Assembly: GCF_022701175.1 (NCBI RefSeq) | Contig: NZ_CP078088.1 | Span: forward strand, 2,108,001 to 2,172,000 | Source: Allobaculum sp. Allo2 | Lineage (GTDB): Bacteria; Bacillota_I; Bacilli_A; Erysipelotrichales; Erysipelotrichaceae | Direction of reading: 5' to 3' | Length of the DNA: 64,000 nucleotides | Part shown: positions 49,437 to 59,193 of the stretch, one piece after another | Layout: each line of letters begins with the position of its first letter | How positions within the stretch are numbered: the first letter of the stretch is position 1 | Notes under the pieces: model-generated | What the model was told of the DNA's origin: nothing | The model's database searches: none | Seen by the model: only the letters and a program-made list of their open reading frames with translations | Position numbers and translations under genes: made by a program

Positions 49437-49623
49437 AAATTTTCCTCACAACGCATTTATTCTAATCAGAGTGAAAATGGTTTTCAAACCTGCCGGGGCC
49501 GGTTCCATTGTTTCGACTGGCTTTCCATGGGTTTTGAGTACTCTTTTCCAAAATACAAAAAGCGGGCCGTTCTGGTCCGCCTTTCTTTCCTGAGATTAAA
49601 CGTCTGTTTTCGGACTGGATCGC

Positions 49624-49788
49624 CTACGCAAAGAGAATGCCAAGCGTGATGGCGAAGAGCGCAAAGCTGATAATGGCTGCGATCATCCATCCGGTTTTTA
49701 CCTTTTTCAAAGAAGCGACTTCTTCTTTGAGAAGTTCGATTTCATTTCGTTCCAGATCCTTTTCCATTTTGGTTTTCGGCTCGGCCAT
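49624..49788 (-). CDS. Small coiled-coil single-pass membrane protein
   Basis: An intact 54-residue frame starting at the ATG at 49788 with GGGAGAG upstream. Residues 5-30 are charged with heptad character (EKDLERNEIELLKEEVASLKK), and residues 33-54 form one membrane helix (TGWMIAAIISFALFAITLGI). No family recognised. Confidence 0.7.
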   Translation of the reverse strand: MAEPKTKMEKDLERNEIELLKEEVASLKKVKTGWMIAAIISFALFAITLGILFA

Positions 49789-49991
49789 ATACTCTCCCCG
49801 CTTTCCGTTTTTTCGTTCTGTATGCATTCCAGCAGATCTTCGATTGGAAGGTCCGCAGGACGGATTGGAAAGATCCTTTTGCAAACTTGTCTTCGCTCAT
49901 TTTACCATGATTCGGGGCGCCCTTACGGACACGATCGAAAGTCTGCCCGGCAATGCCTTCCTGATCTCCCCGCTGCGCGTTTCCGCCCACA

Positions 49992-50021
49992 GGAAAAGAC
50001 GGTCCGAAGACCGTCTCTTTT
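49992..50021 (-). terminator. Terminator of the acidic small protein gene
   Basis: AGACGGTC/GACCGTCT hairpin with a tetraloop, T-rich on both sides. Confidence 0.8.
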
Positions 50022-50042
50022 CTTGTGGGAGCAGTGAGATCG

Positions 50043-50318
50043 CTATTCCTGCGCTTCCTCTTCCTCTTCGGATTCTTCTGAAGCAGAAGAAGGTTTGTGC
50101 AGGGTAAGAATATACGTTCCGTCTGCGGGGAGTTCTTCATCTTCCTTGGGCTCGCCGATAATCTCGAGCTCATAGGGATATCCCATGGATTCAAGGGTAT
50201 CGAGAAGCCCCTGTTTGCCAAGCTGTTTGGTAATGCGGTAGCCACAGGCACAGTTTCCATACTGTTCCAGGCAGGAAATGATCCAGGCTGGGATCTTGCT
50301 TGAACTTGAAGTGGACAT
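50043..50318 (-). CDS. Small acidic protein with a CxC pair
   Basis: An intact 91-residue frame. The ATG at 50318 follows a strong ACAGGAGGTC site. Residues 8-45 hold WIISCLEQYGNCACGYRI, then a strand-like LEIIGEP and THILTLHK-like stretch, and an acidic tail of Ser and about ten Glu. Three Cys within 10 residues suggest a metal or redox site, but no family is recognised. Confidence 0.75.
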   Translation of the reverse strand: MSTSSSSKIPAWIISCLEQYGNCACGYRITKQLGKQGLLDTLESMGYPYELEIIGEPKEDEELPADGTYILTLHKPSSASEESEEEEEAQE

Positions 50319-50381
50319 GATCTGACCTCCTGTTAATTTGTGTTCGGACTTGCGTGTCGTGTTAAGTGTACCCCACATTGA

Positions 50382-50419
50382 AGAAAAACCGGACAGAAAG
50401 AAACGCAATTCTGTCCGGC
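50382..50419 (-). terminator. Terminator of the histone-like gene
   Basis: CCGGACAGA/TCTGTCCGG stem followed by T5 on the minus strand, 27 bases after the stop. Confidence 0.9.
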
Positions 50420-50445
50420 ACTGGGGATTTCAGAATGAGAAAATA

Positions 50446-52443
50446 TTACTTCTCGAGAATCTCGATCAGTTTTGGATAGTAGTCGTAACGGCCGTCAATG
50501 ACGCGGAGCGCATCGCGGACGATGCCTTTGGCTCTCTGCAGATCGAAGGATTCGTAAACGCTGGCGAAGCGGTAGTAAATCTGATCCTTGAGCTGGTTCT
50601 CACGCAGAACGTAAGAGTAGCCGTCGTTTCCTCTGGCGTAGTCGCCGTGCTTGATGTACAGGTCGGCGATATCCATGAGGGCGCGGTTCTGCCAGGACGC
50701 CAGGTCTTCAAACTGAGCCATGACGCCATAGAGGAAGCCTTCGTAGTACTTCACATCGTTGTACTGCCAGCCGGCCAGGATCGTGTAGGCAACGGTCATG
50801 AAGCGGTCGAGCAGGCCGTGAAGATCCGCCGGGATAATGGTTTCCATTTCTTCGAGGGATTCGATGCCGTTCTGCTGGGCATAGACGAGAACCTGACGTA
50901 CATCATCGAACAGATCCTTGTAAATGGCGGAGTCGTTGATGCCTTCGTTGATCAGCATGCGATCGACATCCTTCGCGATCTTTTCAGCAAGCTTGCGGTT
51001 GTCTTCGGCTTTATTCGGAATACGGGCAGTCAGACGGTCGCAGAGGTATTCGATCACGTTTTTCGAGAATCCGTCGACTTCGAATACGTATTTCTTTTCG
51101 GTCTTGTCGGCGAGTTTTTCGTACGCGTCTACGGCTTCTTCAATGCTCTTGGCACGGGTGAGTTCGCCAAGCAGCGTATCGAGATCCATATCGACGCCTA
51201 CAGCGGACATCATATCCATGAGCGTATTGTCATCGAGCGTATCGTAGAACGCTTTTTCTTCCGCGCTCATATGTGTGATAGCGGCTTTGGCAGCGCCTTT
51301 GGCCGGGCGCACTTTGGAAGCGAGCACTTTACGGCTGGCCATAGCGGCTTCTTCACAGCGTTTGGCGGCAGTTTCCGGATCCATGTTGGATACAATTTCC
51401 GGAATCAGCTTGTTAATGGCTTCCGCAGCGGCTTCCTTGTCGGTTTTTCGACTTTCTTAGCAGCTTTGCGTGCCGGTTTCTTAAAGGTTTTCCTGGCTTC
51501 GGCAGAATCGCTTGGCGCTGCGGGCAGCGAGGTTTACCTGACCGAACGTATGGGCAGCCGCTTTGGCCGCGAGCACTTTACGGCTTGCGTCTTCTGCGCG
51601 GACTGGAGTTTCTTCTGCGGTGAGTTTCGCGACGCCTTCCATGACTTCCACGCCGGCTTTTACTTCGGCGCCTGTGGCGTTCAGACCGGCTTCGATCTGC
51701 GCTTTCGTCTGATCGCTCTGACTTTCTTCATACGCTTCTACGACAGCGGCAGATGCTTTGGCAGCTTTCTTTGTCGTTTTCTTAGCGGGGGCTTTCTTTT
51801 CAGCAGCCTTTTTGCGGGGGCTTTTTTGTTTTTGGAGCAGCTTTCTTCTCGGCCAGGGCGTCAATGCCTTCCATGATTTTTACACCGTCTGCGGCTTCAT
51901 CAGCAATAACGGTTTCCGCAGCGACTTTTTGGCTTCCGCTGCGATGCCTTCCATAACTTCCACGCCGGCCTTGGTTTCTTCAGCGAGAACTTTTTGGCAG
52001 CATTCACTTCGGCAACGGTCTGATCGCTTGCGGCAACAGCTTTTTCTGCCACCTTTTCCTGCTGTTTGTCTACGATGGCATCTACAGCCTTTTCGTAGGC
52101 AACGCCGCCTGCGGTTTCGGCCTTGAGCATATCAATGTTCGCATTGATTTCTGCCTGGGTCTGATCGCTGTTTTCCACGAGAGCCGGTTTTGCGGCTTTC
52201 TTGGCAGCCGTCTTTTTCGCGGCTGGTTTTGCCTTTCAGCAGCAGCTTTCTTCGCTGGCGCTTTTGCGGCTTTTACAGGTTTTTATCGGAATCTGCGGCT
52301 TCCTTGGCAGATGCTTTTGCGGGAGCTTTTCTGGAAGCTGCCGGTTTTGCGGGGTGCTTTTCTTCGAAGCGGCACTCGCTTTTGCGGCAGGCTCTGGTTT
52401 TACAATTTCTTCAGTGCTGTTCGCAGCTGTATCTTTTGGACAT
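50446..52443 (-). CDS. Histone H1-like Lys/Ala/Pro-rich repeat protein with a novel helical C-terminal domain (many frameshifts)
   Basis: About 665 residues when joined. The ATG at 52443 follows GGAGG with a spacing of 6. Residues 1-90 are Lys/Ala/Pro-rich with KAPAKK-type units like the tail of histone H1 or bacterial AlgP/Hc1-like proteins. From about 90 to 300 there are helical repeats that begin with SDQT (near residues 91, 139 and 242) and contain GVEVMEG or GVKIMEG. A second basic stretch (KKAPAKKTTKKAAK) lies in between and a third (RKAAKKVEK) near 340. Residues 375-665 are an uninterrupted acidic, aromatic-rich helical domain (LMDMMSAVGVDMDLDTL, YDYYPKLIEILEK) that I do not recognise. 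Most shifts fall in the basic low-complexity half. A role in nucleoid or polyphosphate binding is inference. Confidence 0.75.
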
Positions 52444-52798
52444 ACGTAGCCTCCAATCCATTCTTTCCTTATTAGTATATCATTCTCGCCATTTTTGCAC
52501 TCTCACATGAACAAATCGCAAAAGCGCGAAACGCCTTTCTTTATCGGCCGGATCGCCCGTCCGTACCGCTGCAAACTCCCGTTTTCACAAACCGCTTCTG
52601 GGGTTTTGCGCACCGGGGACTTGCAGTATGTTTTTACAGGCGTGATGCGAAAAGCATACAGAACGTCATTGTACCGTGAAAGATTATTTTTTCCTACAAA
52701 ATGGTTCAAGGGCATCTTTAAGCTTGCTTTAAAACAGAGCGATATACTGAAACCATCAAAGATAACCAAGGAAAAATTCATATCGAAAGGAGTTTAGT
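52444..52798. other. Divergent control region between the histone-like gene and htrA
   Basis: About 355 bases with promoters for both directions. A TATACT -10-like hexamer at 52743-52748 precedes htrA by about 50 bases; a matching -35 is not clear. No gene seen. Confidence 0.4.
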
Positions 52799-53952
52799 AT
52801 GGCAAATAACACACCCCAAGAGTACCGAACAGAAAGTCTTCCAACCGTAAGATTTACACCAGTGTAGCGGTCATCGGCCTTTGCACGGTTCTTCTTTCCG
52901 GCGCGGCAGGCTTTGCGGGTTCCTATTTTGGAAATGCGGCAAGCCAGCCTTCGCAGCCGGCTTATAAAACTTCGGACAATACCGCAAATTCGTCCTCGAA
53001 CGGTTCAACCTCGACAGCCGGCTACACCGTAACCGATGTATCGGATGTTGTGGCCAGGCTCCGTCCTTCCGTTGTGGAAATTACGACGGAATCGGTAAGC
53101 TCCGGCAACTCCATCTTCGGCCAGTACACCGCGCAGGGCGCCGGATCGGGCGTTATCCTGAGCGAAGACGGCTACATCGTTACCAACAACCACGTTGTGG
53201 AAGATGCGGATACGATTACCGTTAAGACCTTTGACGGCAAGGAATACCCGGCTACCCTTTGCGGCACCGACCCGCAGACGGATATCGCCGTCATCAAAAT
53301 CGATGCGCAGGGCCTTTCGGCAGCCACCATCGGCAATTCCGATGACATTAAAGTCGGCGAAGCGACAATCGCGATCGGCAATCCGCTCGGCTCGCTGGGC
53401 GGCACTGTTACAACCGGCATCATTTCCGCAGTCGGCCGTGAAATCACGATTGAAAACGAAACGATGACGCTGCTCCAGACCGACGCAGCCATCAACCCGG
53501 GCAACTCGGGCGGCGGTCTGTTCGATGCCAACGGCAATCTGATCGGCATTGTCAACGCCAAGCAGTCCGATACCGGTATTGAAGGTCTTGGCTTCGCCAT
53601 TCCAATCAGCGATGTCACCAACGTCATTGACGATCTCATCAGCAACGGTAAAGTCACTTCCCGTCCAGTTCTGAATGTCAGCCTGCAGGACATCACCGAC
53701 AGCTACTTCAACTACAACTCGCTTGATCCAGGCGTATACGTTGTACAGATCGTTCCGGGCGGAACCGCAGATGCCGGCGGCGTGAAATACGGCGACAAGA
53801 TTATCTCGTTTGACGGCGAAGAAATTTCTTCTTCCTCGGATGTACGCAACATCCTCAAACGCCATAAAATCGGCGATGAAGTTGAAATTGTCGTTGAACG
53901 CGACGGCCAGCAGCAGACGCTGAAGCTCACGCTCCAGGGCCCCGCAGACTAA
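52799..53952 (+). CDS. HtrA/DegP-type membrane-anchored serine protease (one or more frameshifts)
   Basis: About 384 residues. A short cytoplasmic N-terminus, one membrane anchor (TSVAVIGLCTVLLSGAAGFAG) and a Ser/Asn/Thr-rich linker lead to the trypsin-like domain: catalytic His in YIVTNNHVVEDA, Asp in DPQTDIAVIKI and Ser in INPGNSGGGLFD. A single PDZ domain follows (VYVVQIVPGGTADAGGVKYGDKI). AAAGGAG precedes the ATG at 52799; the break at about 52845 is just before the anchor. It degrades or refolds damaged exported proteins. Confidence 0.94.
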
Positions 53953-53990
53953 CCCTTCCCTTTACATAAACCCTGCTGTTCATCCCTTCC

Positions 53991-54027
53991 TGCCATTGGC
54001 GGCTATGCGCTGCCAATGGCTTTTTCT
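53991..54027 (+). terminator. Terminator of htrA
   Basis: GCCATTGGC/GCCAATGGC stem followed by TTTTTCTTT. Confidence 0.88.
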
Positions 54028-54202
54028 TTGACCCGCTTTGATCGGTTCTGAATGCATTTGACCTGCAGCAGCCTTCCTTCCCGAATCTCCTCAATTGTCT
54101 TTGTTCGGACAATTCCTTTTTCGACCTGTGCAGAAATTTTATCGGGAAGTGTTGTTTTTACTCACTGGGCAAGCGTTTATCATTTCCCGGAAATCCACTG
54201 AA

Positions 54203-54220
54203 TTGTGAATTATTTCACGT
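54203..54220 (+). promoter_or_regulatory. Predicted Rex operator upstream of ldh
   Basis: TTGTGAATTATTTCACGT matches the Rex redox-repressor consensus TTGTGAA-N4-TTCACAA at 16 of 18 positions counting the spacer as free. It lies about 50 bases upstream of a TATAAT -10 hexamer at 54270-54275 and 84 bases before the ldh start. Rex senses the NADH/NAD ratio and commonly controls fermentation genes such as ldh. Confidence 0.7.
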
Positions 54221-54303
54221 TTCGTGTCGTTTAGGCGGGCACTTGGACGATCAGAAGTTTGTCCGGACTTATAATGGAGTCAGTAATTAAGGGAGGTTAA
54301 CTC

Positions 54304-55277
54304 ATGGCAGACAATCTGATTTCAAAACGAAGAATTATGCTGGTCGGAACCGGCTTTGTCGGAATGTCCTTCGCCTATTCCATGCTTCATGAAAAAGGAA
54401 TCGACGAAATGGTTCTGGTGGACGTGAATGCGGACAAGGCGAAAGGCGAAGCCATGGACCTGACCGACGGTCTGGTTTATGCCGACACAAAAATGAAAGT
54501 CTACTCCGGCTCCTACGCGGATGCGGAATACTGCAACGTGGTCGTTCTGACCGCCGGCGCAGCGCAGCGTCCGGGACAGTCCCGTCTGGAACTGGTAAAA
54601 ATTAATGCGCAGATCACCAAAGGGGTTTGCGAAGAACTGAAGAAAAACAAATTCAACGGCATTCTGCTCGTTGCCAACAACCCGGTCGACATCATGACGT
54701 ACGTCGCCTGGAAAGCGTCCGGGCTGCCGAAGGAACACGTCATTGGTTCCGGTACCGTTCTCGATACCGCGCGCCTGCGAGTAGAACTCGGCGATGAACT
54801 GGGCTTTGCGCCATCCAATATTCACGCCTACATTCTGGGCGAACACGGCGACTCGTCCTTCATCAGCTGGACCAACAGCTACATCGGATGCAAGTCCCTG
54901 CTCGAATACCTCGATGAAAAGAACATTTCTCTCGCCCGTCTGCAGACTATTTATGAAGACGTCCGCGATAAGGCGTACAAAATCATTGATCTGAAAAAGC
55001 AACGTATTACGGAATCGGCCTGGCTCTGCGCCGAATCGTTACGGCGATCCTCAACAACGAGCGCTGCATTCTCCCCGTTTCTTCCTATCAGAACGGCGAA
55101 TACGGCAAGTCCGGCTACTTCATCGGTACGCCAACCGTCATTGGATCCGACGGAGCGACGCAGATTCTGACGCTGCCGTTAAACGAAAACGATCAGAATC
55201 GCTTCAACAATTCGTTCGATACGCTGGTCAAGACCATTCAGGAAAACCTGGGCGACATCATCGATCTCAACGACTAA
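54304..55277 (+). CDS. ldh: L-lactate dehydrogenase (one frameshift)
   Basis: About 324 residues. It reduces pyruvate to L-lactate with NADH. Seen are the Rossmann motif VGTGFVGMSFAY with the NAD-binding Asp in LVDVN, AAQRPGQSRLELV with the substrate loop Arg, VANNPVD, the catalytic His in LGEHGDSSFISW and, after the shift, YYGIGLALRRIVTAIL. The break near 54993 is an A5 run where A6 restores DLKKATYYGIG. GGGAGGTT precedes the ATG. Confidence 0.95.
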
Positions 55278-55354
55278 ACGCATGAGCTGAATCCAGCGGT
55301 TCATGATTCATTCCCTGTTCCATCCAAATCACAAGTTCACTATCCATAAAGTCA

Positions 55355-55390
55355 GACAGGCCGTCTCTTTCGAAAAGAGGCGGCCTGTTT
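55355..55390 (+). terminator. Terminator between ldh and the converging gene pair
   Basis: ACAGGCCG/CGGCCTGT with an inner CTCTTT/AAAGAG stem, followed by TTTCTG on the plus strand. Confidence 0.75.
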
Positions 55391-55429
55391 CTGCATACAG
55401 CGCTATGAATGATTTGGGGATCCCTTCGT

Positions 55430-55692
55430 TCAGTTTTCCTGAATGTACAGCCGGCTGCTGCGCGGGAATTCCCGGGCAAAGGCTTGCTTGAGAAGTTTCT
55501 TATAGCCGTCAGCAGGCAGTTCGATTTCCTGATGAAGATAGCCGTCTTCAACAAGAAGAAACTGACCGTTTTCTTTTTCAGGCAGACCGAGCGGTCCTTT
55601 TTAAACGTGAGAAGGCGAAGCGAGGAAAGCCGGCTCGATTTGGGAGCGTTCATCCATTTCACCTGTGCTTCACGTACGGAAATCATTTTCAT
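55430..55692 (-). CDS. Second gene of a possible toxin-antitoxin-like pair (one frameshift)
   Basis: About 87 residues. The ATG at 55692 follows GAAAGGGG. The first frame gives MKMISVREAQVKWMNAPKSS and LRLLTFKKD; the second, after a shift near 55595, gives LPEKENGQFLLVEDGYLHQE and KKLLKQAFAREFPRSSRLYI before a TGA at 55430. Begins 14 bases after the previous stop, so both are on one mRNA. It resembles no antitoxin I know; pairing with the upstream gene is the only hint. Confidence 0.55.
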
Positions 55693-55705
55693 GCCGCTTC
55701 CCCTT

Positions 55706-56037
55706 TCAAAAGGAATCCATCTCCTGCGTGAACTCTTTTTCAGAAGCGTTCCGGAAAGATAGAGAACATAAATCGTGGAATCCTTAACGGCAAATGCGGC
55801 CCGGCATGCTTTAACGGCGGGATCGTTGATCCGACATTCCAGAACCGGCAGATCCTGCCATTTCTTTCTGGAAGCGAGTTTGGCGTGATAAAAGCCGTTT
55901 TCACCCTGACGGGAAAGAACATCCGCGATTTTCGAAGTCAGCGCAGGATTTTTCTGCAGATACTTGCGGCATCCGCGGCTTACAAACGCGATGGTCCAGC
56001 CCGGACGTTCTTGTGTCTGGTATAAATCTGTATTCAT
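55706..56037 (-). CDS. Possible RelE/ParE-like small protein (one frameshift)
   Basis: About 110 residues. It reads WTIAFVSRGCRKYLQKNPAL, IADVLSRQGENGFYHAKLAS, LPVLECRINDP and AAFAVKDSTIYVLYLSG, and after a shift near 55752 ASEKEFTQEMDSF. The order of helices and strands, with a helix-helix-strand start, a Leu-Glu-Cys-Arg strand and a final hydrophobic strand, resembles RelE/HigB mRNA-interferase toxins. This is a fold-level guess without a decisive motif. Confidence 0.5.
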
Positions 56038-56128
56038 GATTTCAGACTAGCACGCGCGTAAAACGATGTTCTTCTGGGTGCCCTTGTATGATTTTCGTCA
56101 GATCCCTTGCCAGATCAAAAGGACCAGA

Positions 56129-56162
56129 CAAAAAGGACAGAGCAAAATTCGCGTCTGTCCTT
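56129..56162 (-). terminator. Terminator of the metallophosphoesterase gene
   Basis: AGGACAGA/TCTGTCCT stem followed by TTTTTGTC on the minus strand. Confidence 0.82.
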
Positions 56163-56267
56163 GATATGCGGGTATGGAAATAAAATGGGATTTCGATTTG
56201 GATTTGGCCAGCTGGCTTTACATGCATCAGCACGAAGCAAGCGCGCTGCCTTTTGAAACCGCCGGCT

Positions 56268-57037
56268 TTACGCTCTCCGAGGGGCATTCGGCTTTTTGTC
56301 CGAAGCGGCTTTCTGGCTTTCTTCAAGCAGTTCATCGATCGTACGCACGTCATCAAAGAGCATGCGGCAGGGACGGCCGTCGGTAAACGTCAGCAGATCC
56401 TTGTGGTAATGGCCGCAAAGCCAGATTTTGTAGTCTGTCTTCTTACGGATTTCTTCCAGGAATTCGAGCTGCTGAACCTGATCGGCTTCATAGCGTTCGA
56501 GCTCGAGTTCATACGTATTGGCTAAAGGATGGGAGGCGTACACGTCATGCGAAAGAATCACATCCGCCTTCCAGCCGGCTTTGGCCAGGTTGTCGAGCGC
56601 GTGCTGCGCTTCTTCCTGATTCATGATTTCCTGCTTCCACCAGTTCACGCCTTCGCTGCGAAAGGCATGATCGTGGCTGTAGCCGCCGCCTAAGGCGAGC
56701 CAGGTCTTATTGTCAAAATGATAAATTTCGCCGCGCATCAGATGGATCACATTTGAACGGATGCGGTGGATTTTTCCGCCGTTCCACTCCTCCTGCGGGT
56801 AGGCATTGAGAATACTGAAATTTTCGTGATTGCCGTCGATGAACAGAGTTGTCCAGGGCAGAGATTCCAGCCAGTTAAGCCAGAAGTTGTCATTGGACGC
56901 CCCGTCCCAGACGCATCCGAAATCGCCGCAGACGATGAGATAATCCCCGCCTGCATTTTCTGGGCGACTTCCGATTCTCTCGGATTGATTTTCCGGATAT
57001 CGAAGGCTCCATGCAGATCGCTTGTTACATAAACCAT
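56268..57037 (-). CDS. Calcineurin-like metallophosphoesterase (one frameshift)
   Basis: About 256 residues. Metal-site motifs in order: VYVTSDLHGAFD, LIVCGDFGCVWD, FIDGNHENF, ILSHDVYASHP and LCGHYHKDLL. The start is the ATG at 57037 (MVYVTSDLHG). The break is near 56958, where the frame joins KMQAGGDYLIV. Cytoplasmic; it may cleave nucleotides or phosphoproteins. The stop lies 105 bases before a terminator. Confidence 0.92.
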
Positions 57038-57488
57038 GATTCTTTTCGCACTCCATCTCTCCAAAAGTGAAGATCGATATAACGATAGCGAAAAAAAGCG
57101 AATGTCCCCCTTTTTACACATTTTGCACAAAATTCTCATGTAAGCACTTACCATTCTTGACAATCGGCGCGCGTTGCTTTCGGTAAGCGCTGTCATTCAG
57201 AAGACTGAATTTTGTTATTCCGATCCGATTTGCGCATCAGGAATGTCGGATTCTGAACGTAAACTCGAACGGCCGCAGCCGGTACGCCGTTCCATCCAGA
57301 TCCTTTAAGAGACGGCTTGGACCGCCAGGCGTATGATAAACAAATTCTGCCCCTGTCTTGGTGAGAGACCATTCGATAGGAAAAGCCCCGAAAACCGTCG
57401 GGCGTTCGGAGCTTCGTTCGATCGATTGGGTATGGGTTTTGAACCGAATGGATTCTGCTGAAACGACAGGCGTTTTTCTGAATCCGGA
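57038..57488. other. Gap with two CcpA cre-like sequences
   Basis: TGTAAGCACTTACC (57139-57152) and GGTAAGCGCTGTCA (57182-57195) each match the catabolite-responsive consensus TGWAARCGYTWNCW with two differences. A glk terminator (57379-57403) lies in the same gap. They sit about 100-160 bases upstream of the metallophosphoesterase start. No gene is seen. Confidence 0.35.
57379..57403 (-). terminator. Terminator of the ROK kinase gene
   Basis: GCCCGA/TCGGGGC stem followed by TTTTCC on the minus strand, 85 bases after the stop. Confidence 0.65.
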
Positions 57489-58393
57489 TTATGCGTTTTC
57501 TTCGGCTTTGGAGAACGCCAGATAGGCTGCACCGATCAGGCCGGAGTCTTCGGAAAGGGTTGTTGTACGCACGTCTACGTAAGGAACAACCGGTCCGTGA
57601 ACTTTTTCTTCACGCGGTCTTCGACGTCTTTCGTGAAGCCTTTGATCTTGGTTGCAACCGAACCGCCGAGGATGACGATTTCCGGGTCGGTGACGGCGAT
57701 CAGGCAGGCGATCATGTTGGCCAGGTAATCCTTGGTGTCTTCCATGATTTCCTGAGCGACTGGATTTCCGGCAACGGCGAGATCGTTGACTTCGCCGGCG
57801 TGTTTCACTTCGAGGTTGGCTTTCTGGGCACGAGTTGTAATCGCGGTACCAGAGCAGATGGCTTCGACTGCACCGTTGAGCAGACGTCCGTGCTGCGGAC
57901 CGTCTTTCCAGAGAATGCAGTTGGCGATTTCATGGGCGAAACCATGTGCGCCGTCGTAAATTTTCTTATCGATGATCTGGCCGGATCCGACGCCCGTCGA
58001 AATGGTCAGATACTGAACGTAGCGTTTGTCCTTGCCTTCGCCGACAACCGCTTCCGCCAGTGCGGCCAGGTTGGCGTCATTTTCCAGATAGACCGGAAGG
58101 CCAGTGGCTTCAGAAATGGTCTGCGGAATCGGGAATCCCCACCACGCCTGACCAAGGTTTGGCGTCGTAAGGATGCATCCGTTTTTCAGATCGAGCGGTC
58201 CTGGGCAGGAAATGCCGACACCGACAATGTCCTTGCCAAAGCCTTTAATGGTTTCTGCAATTTTGGAAAAGGTTTCGTTTGGATCTTCCGTATTCGTACG
58301 GAACTGGACGCGTTCCACAAGGTTGAGGTTTTCGTCCACAAGAGCAACACGCGCATTGGTGCCGCCGATATCAATGCCTACAGCATATTTCAT
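57489..58393 (-). CDS. ROK-family sugar kinase, probably glucokinase (one frameshift)
   Basis: About 301 residues. The phosphate-binding loop is VGIDIGGTNARVALVD, the catalytic region VYLENDANLAALAE, and STGVGSGQIIDKK the second phosphate loop. The His of the zinc site is kept in GAHGFAHEI, but the usual CGCGxxGCxE zinc-Cys cluster is replaced by a segment containing a single Cys (ANCILWKDGPQHGRLLNGAVE). The break near 57600 is an A5 run where A6 restores KKKVHGPVVPYVDVR and the end SKAEENA. Glucose kinase activity is likely; other hexoses or ManNAc are possible. Confidence 0.88.
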
Positions 58394-58451
58394 AAAATGT
58401 CCCTCCTTGGGCTGACTATGATCAGTTTAACATAGCCAGACGAGCCGGGAA

Positions 58452-58884
58452 TTAAATTCGGCGAACGCCGGACGTACATTGTGCTGCGGGAAGAGAGAGC
58501 GTTCCCGGCATTTCGTCGCGCTGGGATTCGCGGTTTCCCTGCGGAATGAGCGCGGTGATTTCGTCGTCATCGTAGCCGACGACCATTGTGCGTTCCGAAA
58601 GCATGATCGGCCGCTTTAAAATGGACGGATTGCGCTGAATGAGCACGATCAGCTCGCGAACCGTGTAATCGTTAATGTCTTTTTCAAAGATTGAAAAGCC
58701 TTGGAACGGGTCGAGATAATATCCGTCGTACCGTTTTCACACCGTGAAAGAAGATATTTGATTTCGGATTCGAGCATTAAGTTGGAAAAGATGTTTTTTC
58801 CAGATAGGAAATGTGATTTTCTGTTAGCCAGCGTTTTGCTTTCCGGCAGCTGGCGCAGCCAGGGGATGTATAGACAATGACCAT
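58452..58884 (-). CDS. Spx/ArsC-family protein (frameshifts)
   Basis: About 144 residues. The N-terminus VIVYTSPGCASCRKAKRWL carries the CxxC redox switch of Spx. Later come NESEIKYLLSRCENG-type helices, the IISTRSKAFQSL element, and NPSILKRPIMLSERTMVVGYDDDEI, where Spx proteins bind the RNA polymerase alpha C-terminal domain. Breaks near 58795 and 58692 are single bases. The start is the ATG at 58884. Spx redirects transcription under thiol stress; an arsenate reductase-like relative remains possible. Confidence 0.85.
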
Positions 58885-59193
58885 AAGAACCTCGCTTTTT
58901 TGATCTGGTGTTCACCTGCATGCGCTGGCTTTTCCCTTGATCAAATTTACATGTTAATGGTAACACCATAATCCGTACATGTTTGGGAATGTGACTAAAT
59001 AAGATTAGAGAATACATCTATTTCTATTTTCGTGCCATTCAGAGGCTTTTCTGCTCAAAAACGAAAAAGGCAGGAACTTCCTGCCTCTTTGTGTTTTCTT
59101 CGATTGGTATCGCTCCTTTTGACGGTTCGAAAATGCAGAAATTTTATTTTCTGTGAATTTCAAATCCAATCGATGCGAGCGGTTTATAAACCG
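58885..59193. other. Gap between spx-like gene and fakA
   Basis: Contains the fakA terminator (59063-59088) and presumably the promoter of the spx-like gene. No gene seen. Confidence 0.5.
59063..59088 (-). terminator. Terminator of the asp23-fakA operon
   Basis: AGGCAGGAA/TTCCTGCCT stem followed by TTTTTCG on the minus strand. Confidence 0.9.

Noticed and set aside
50338-51876. A 512-codon open frame on the plus strand
   Set aside because: It lies antisense to the histone-like gene, has Val/Phe/Gly-rich shadow composition and no ribosome-binding site. The minus strand has a start site, repeats and a terminator.
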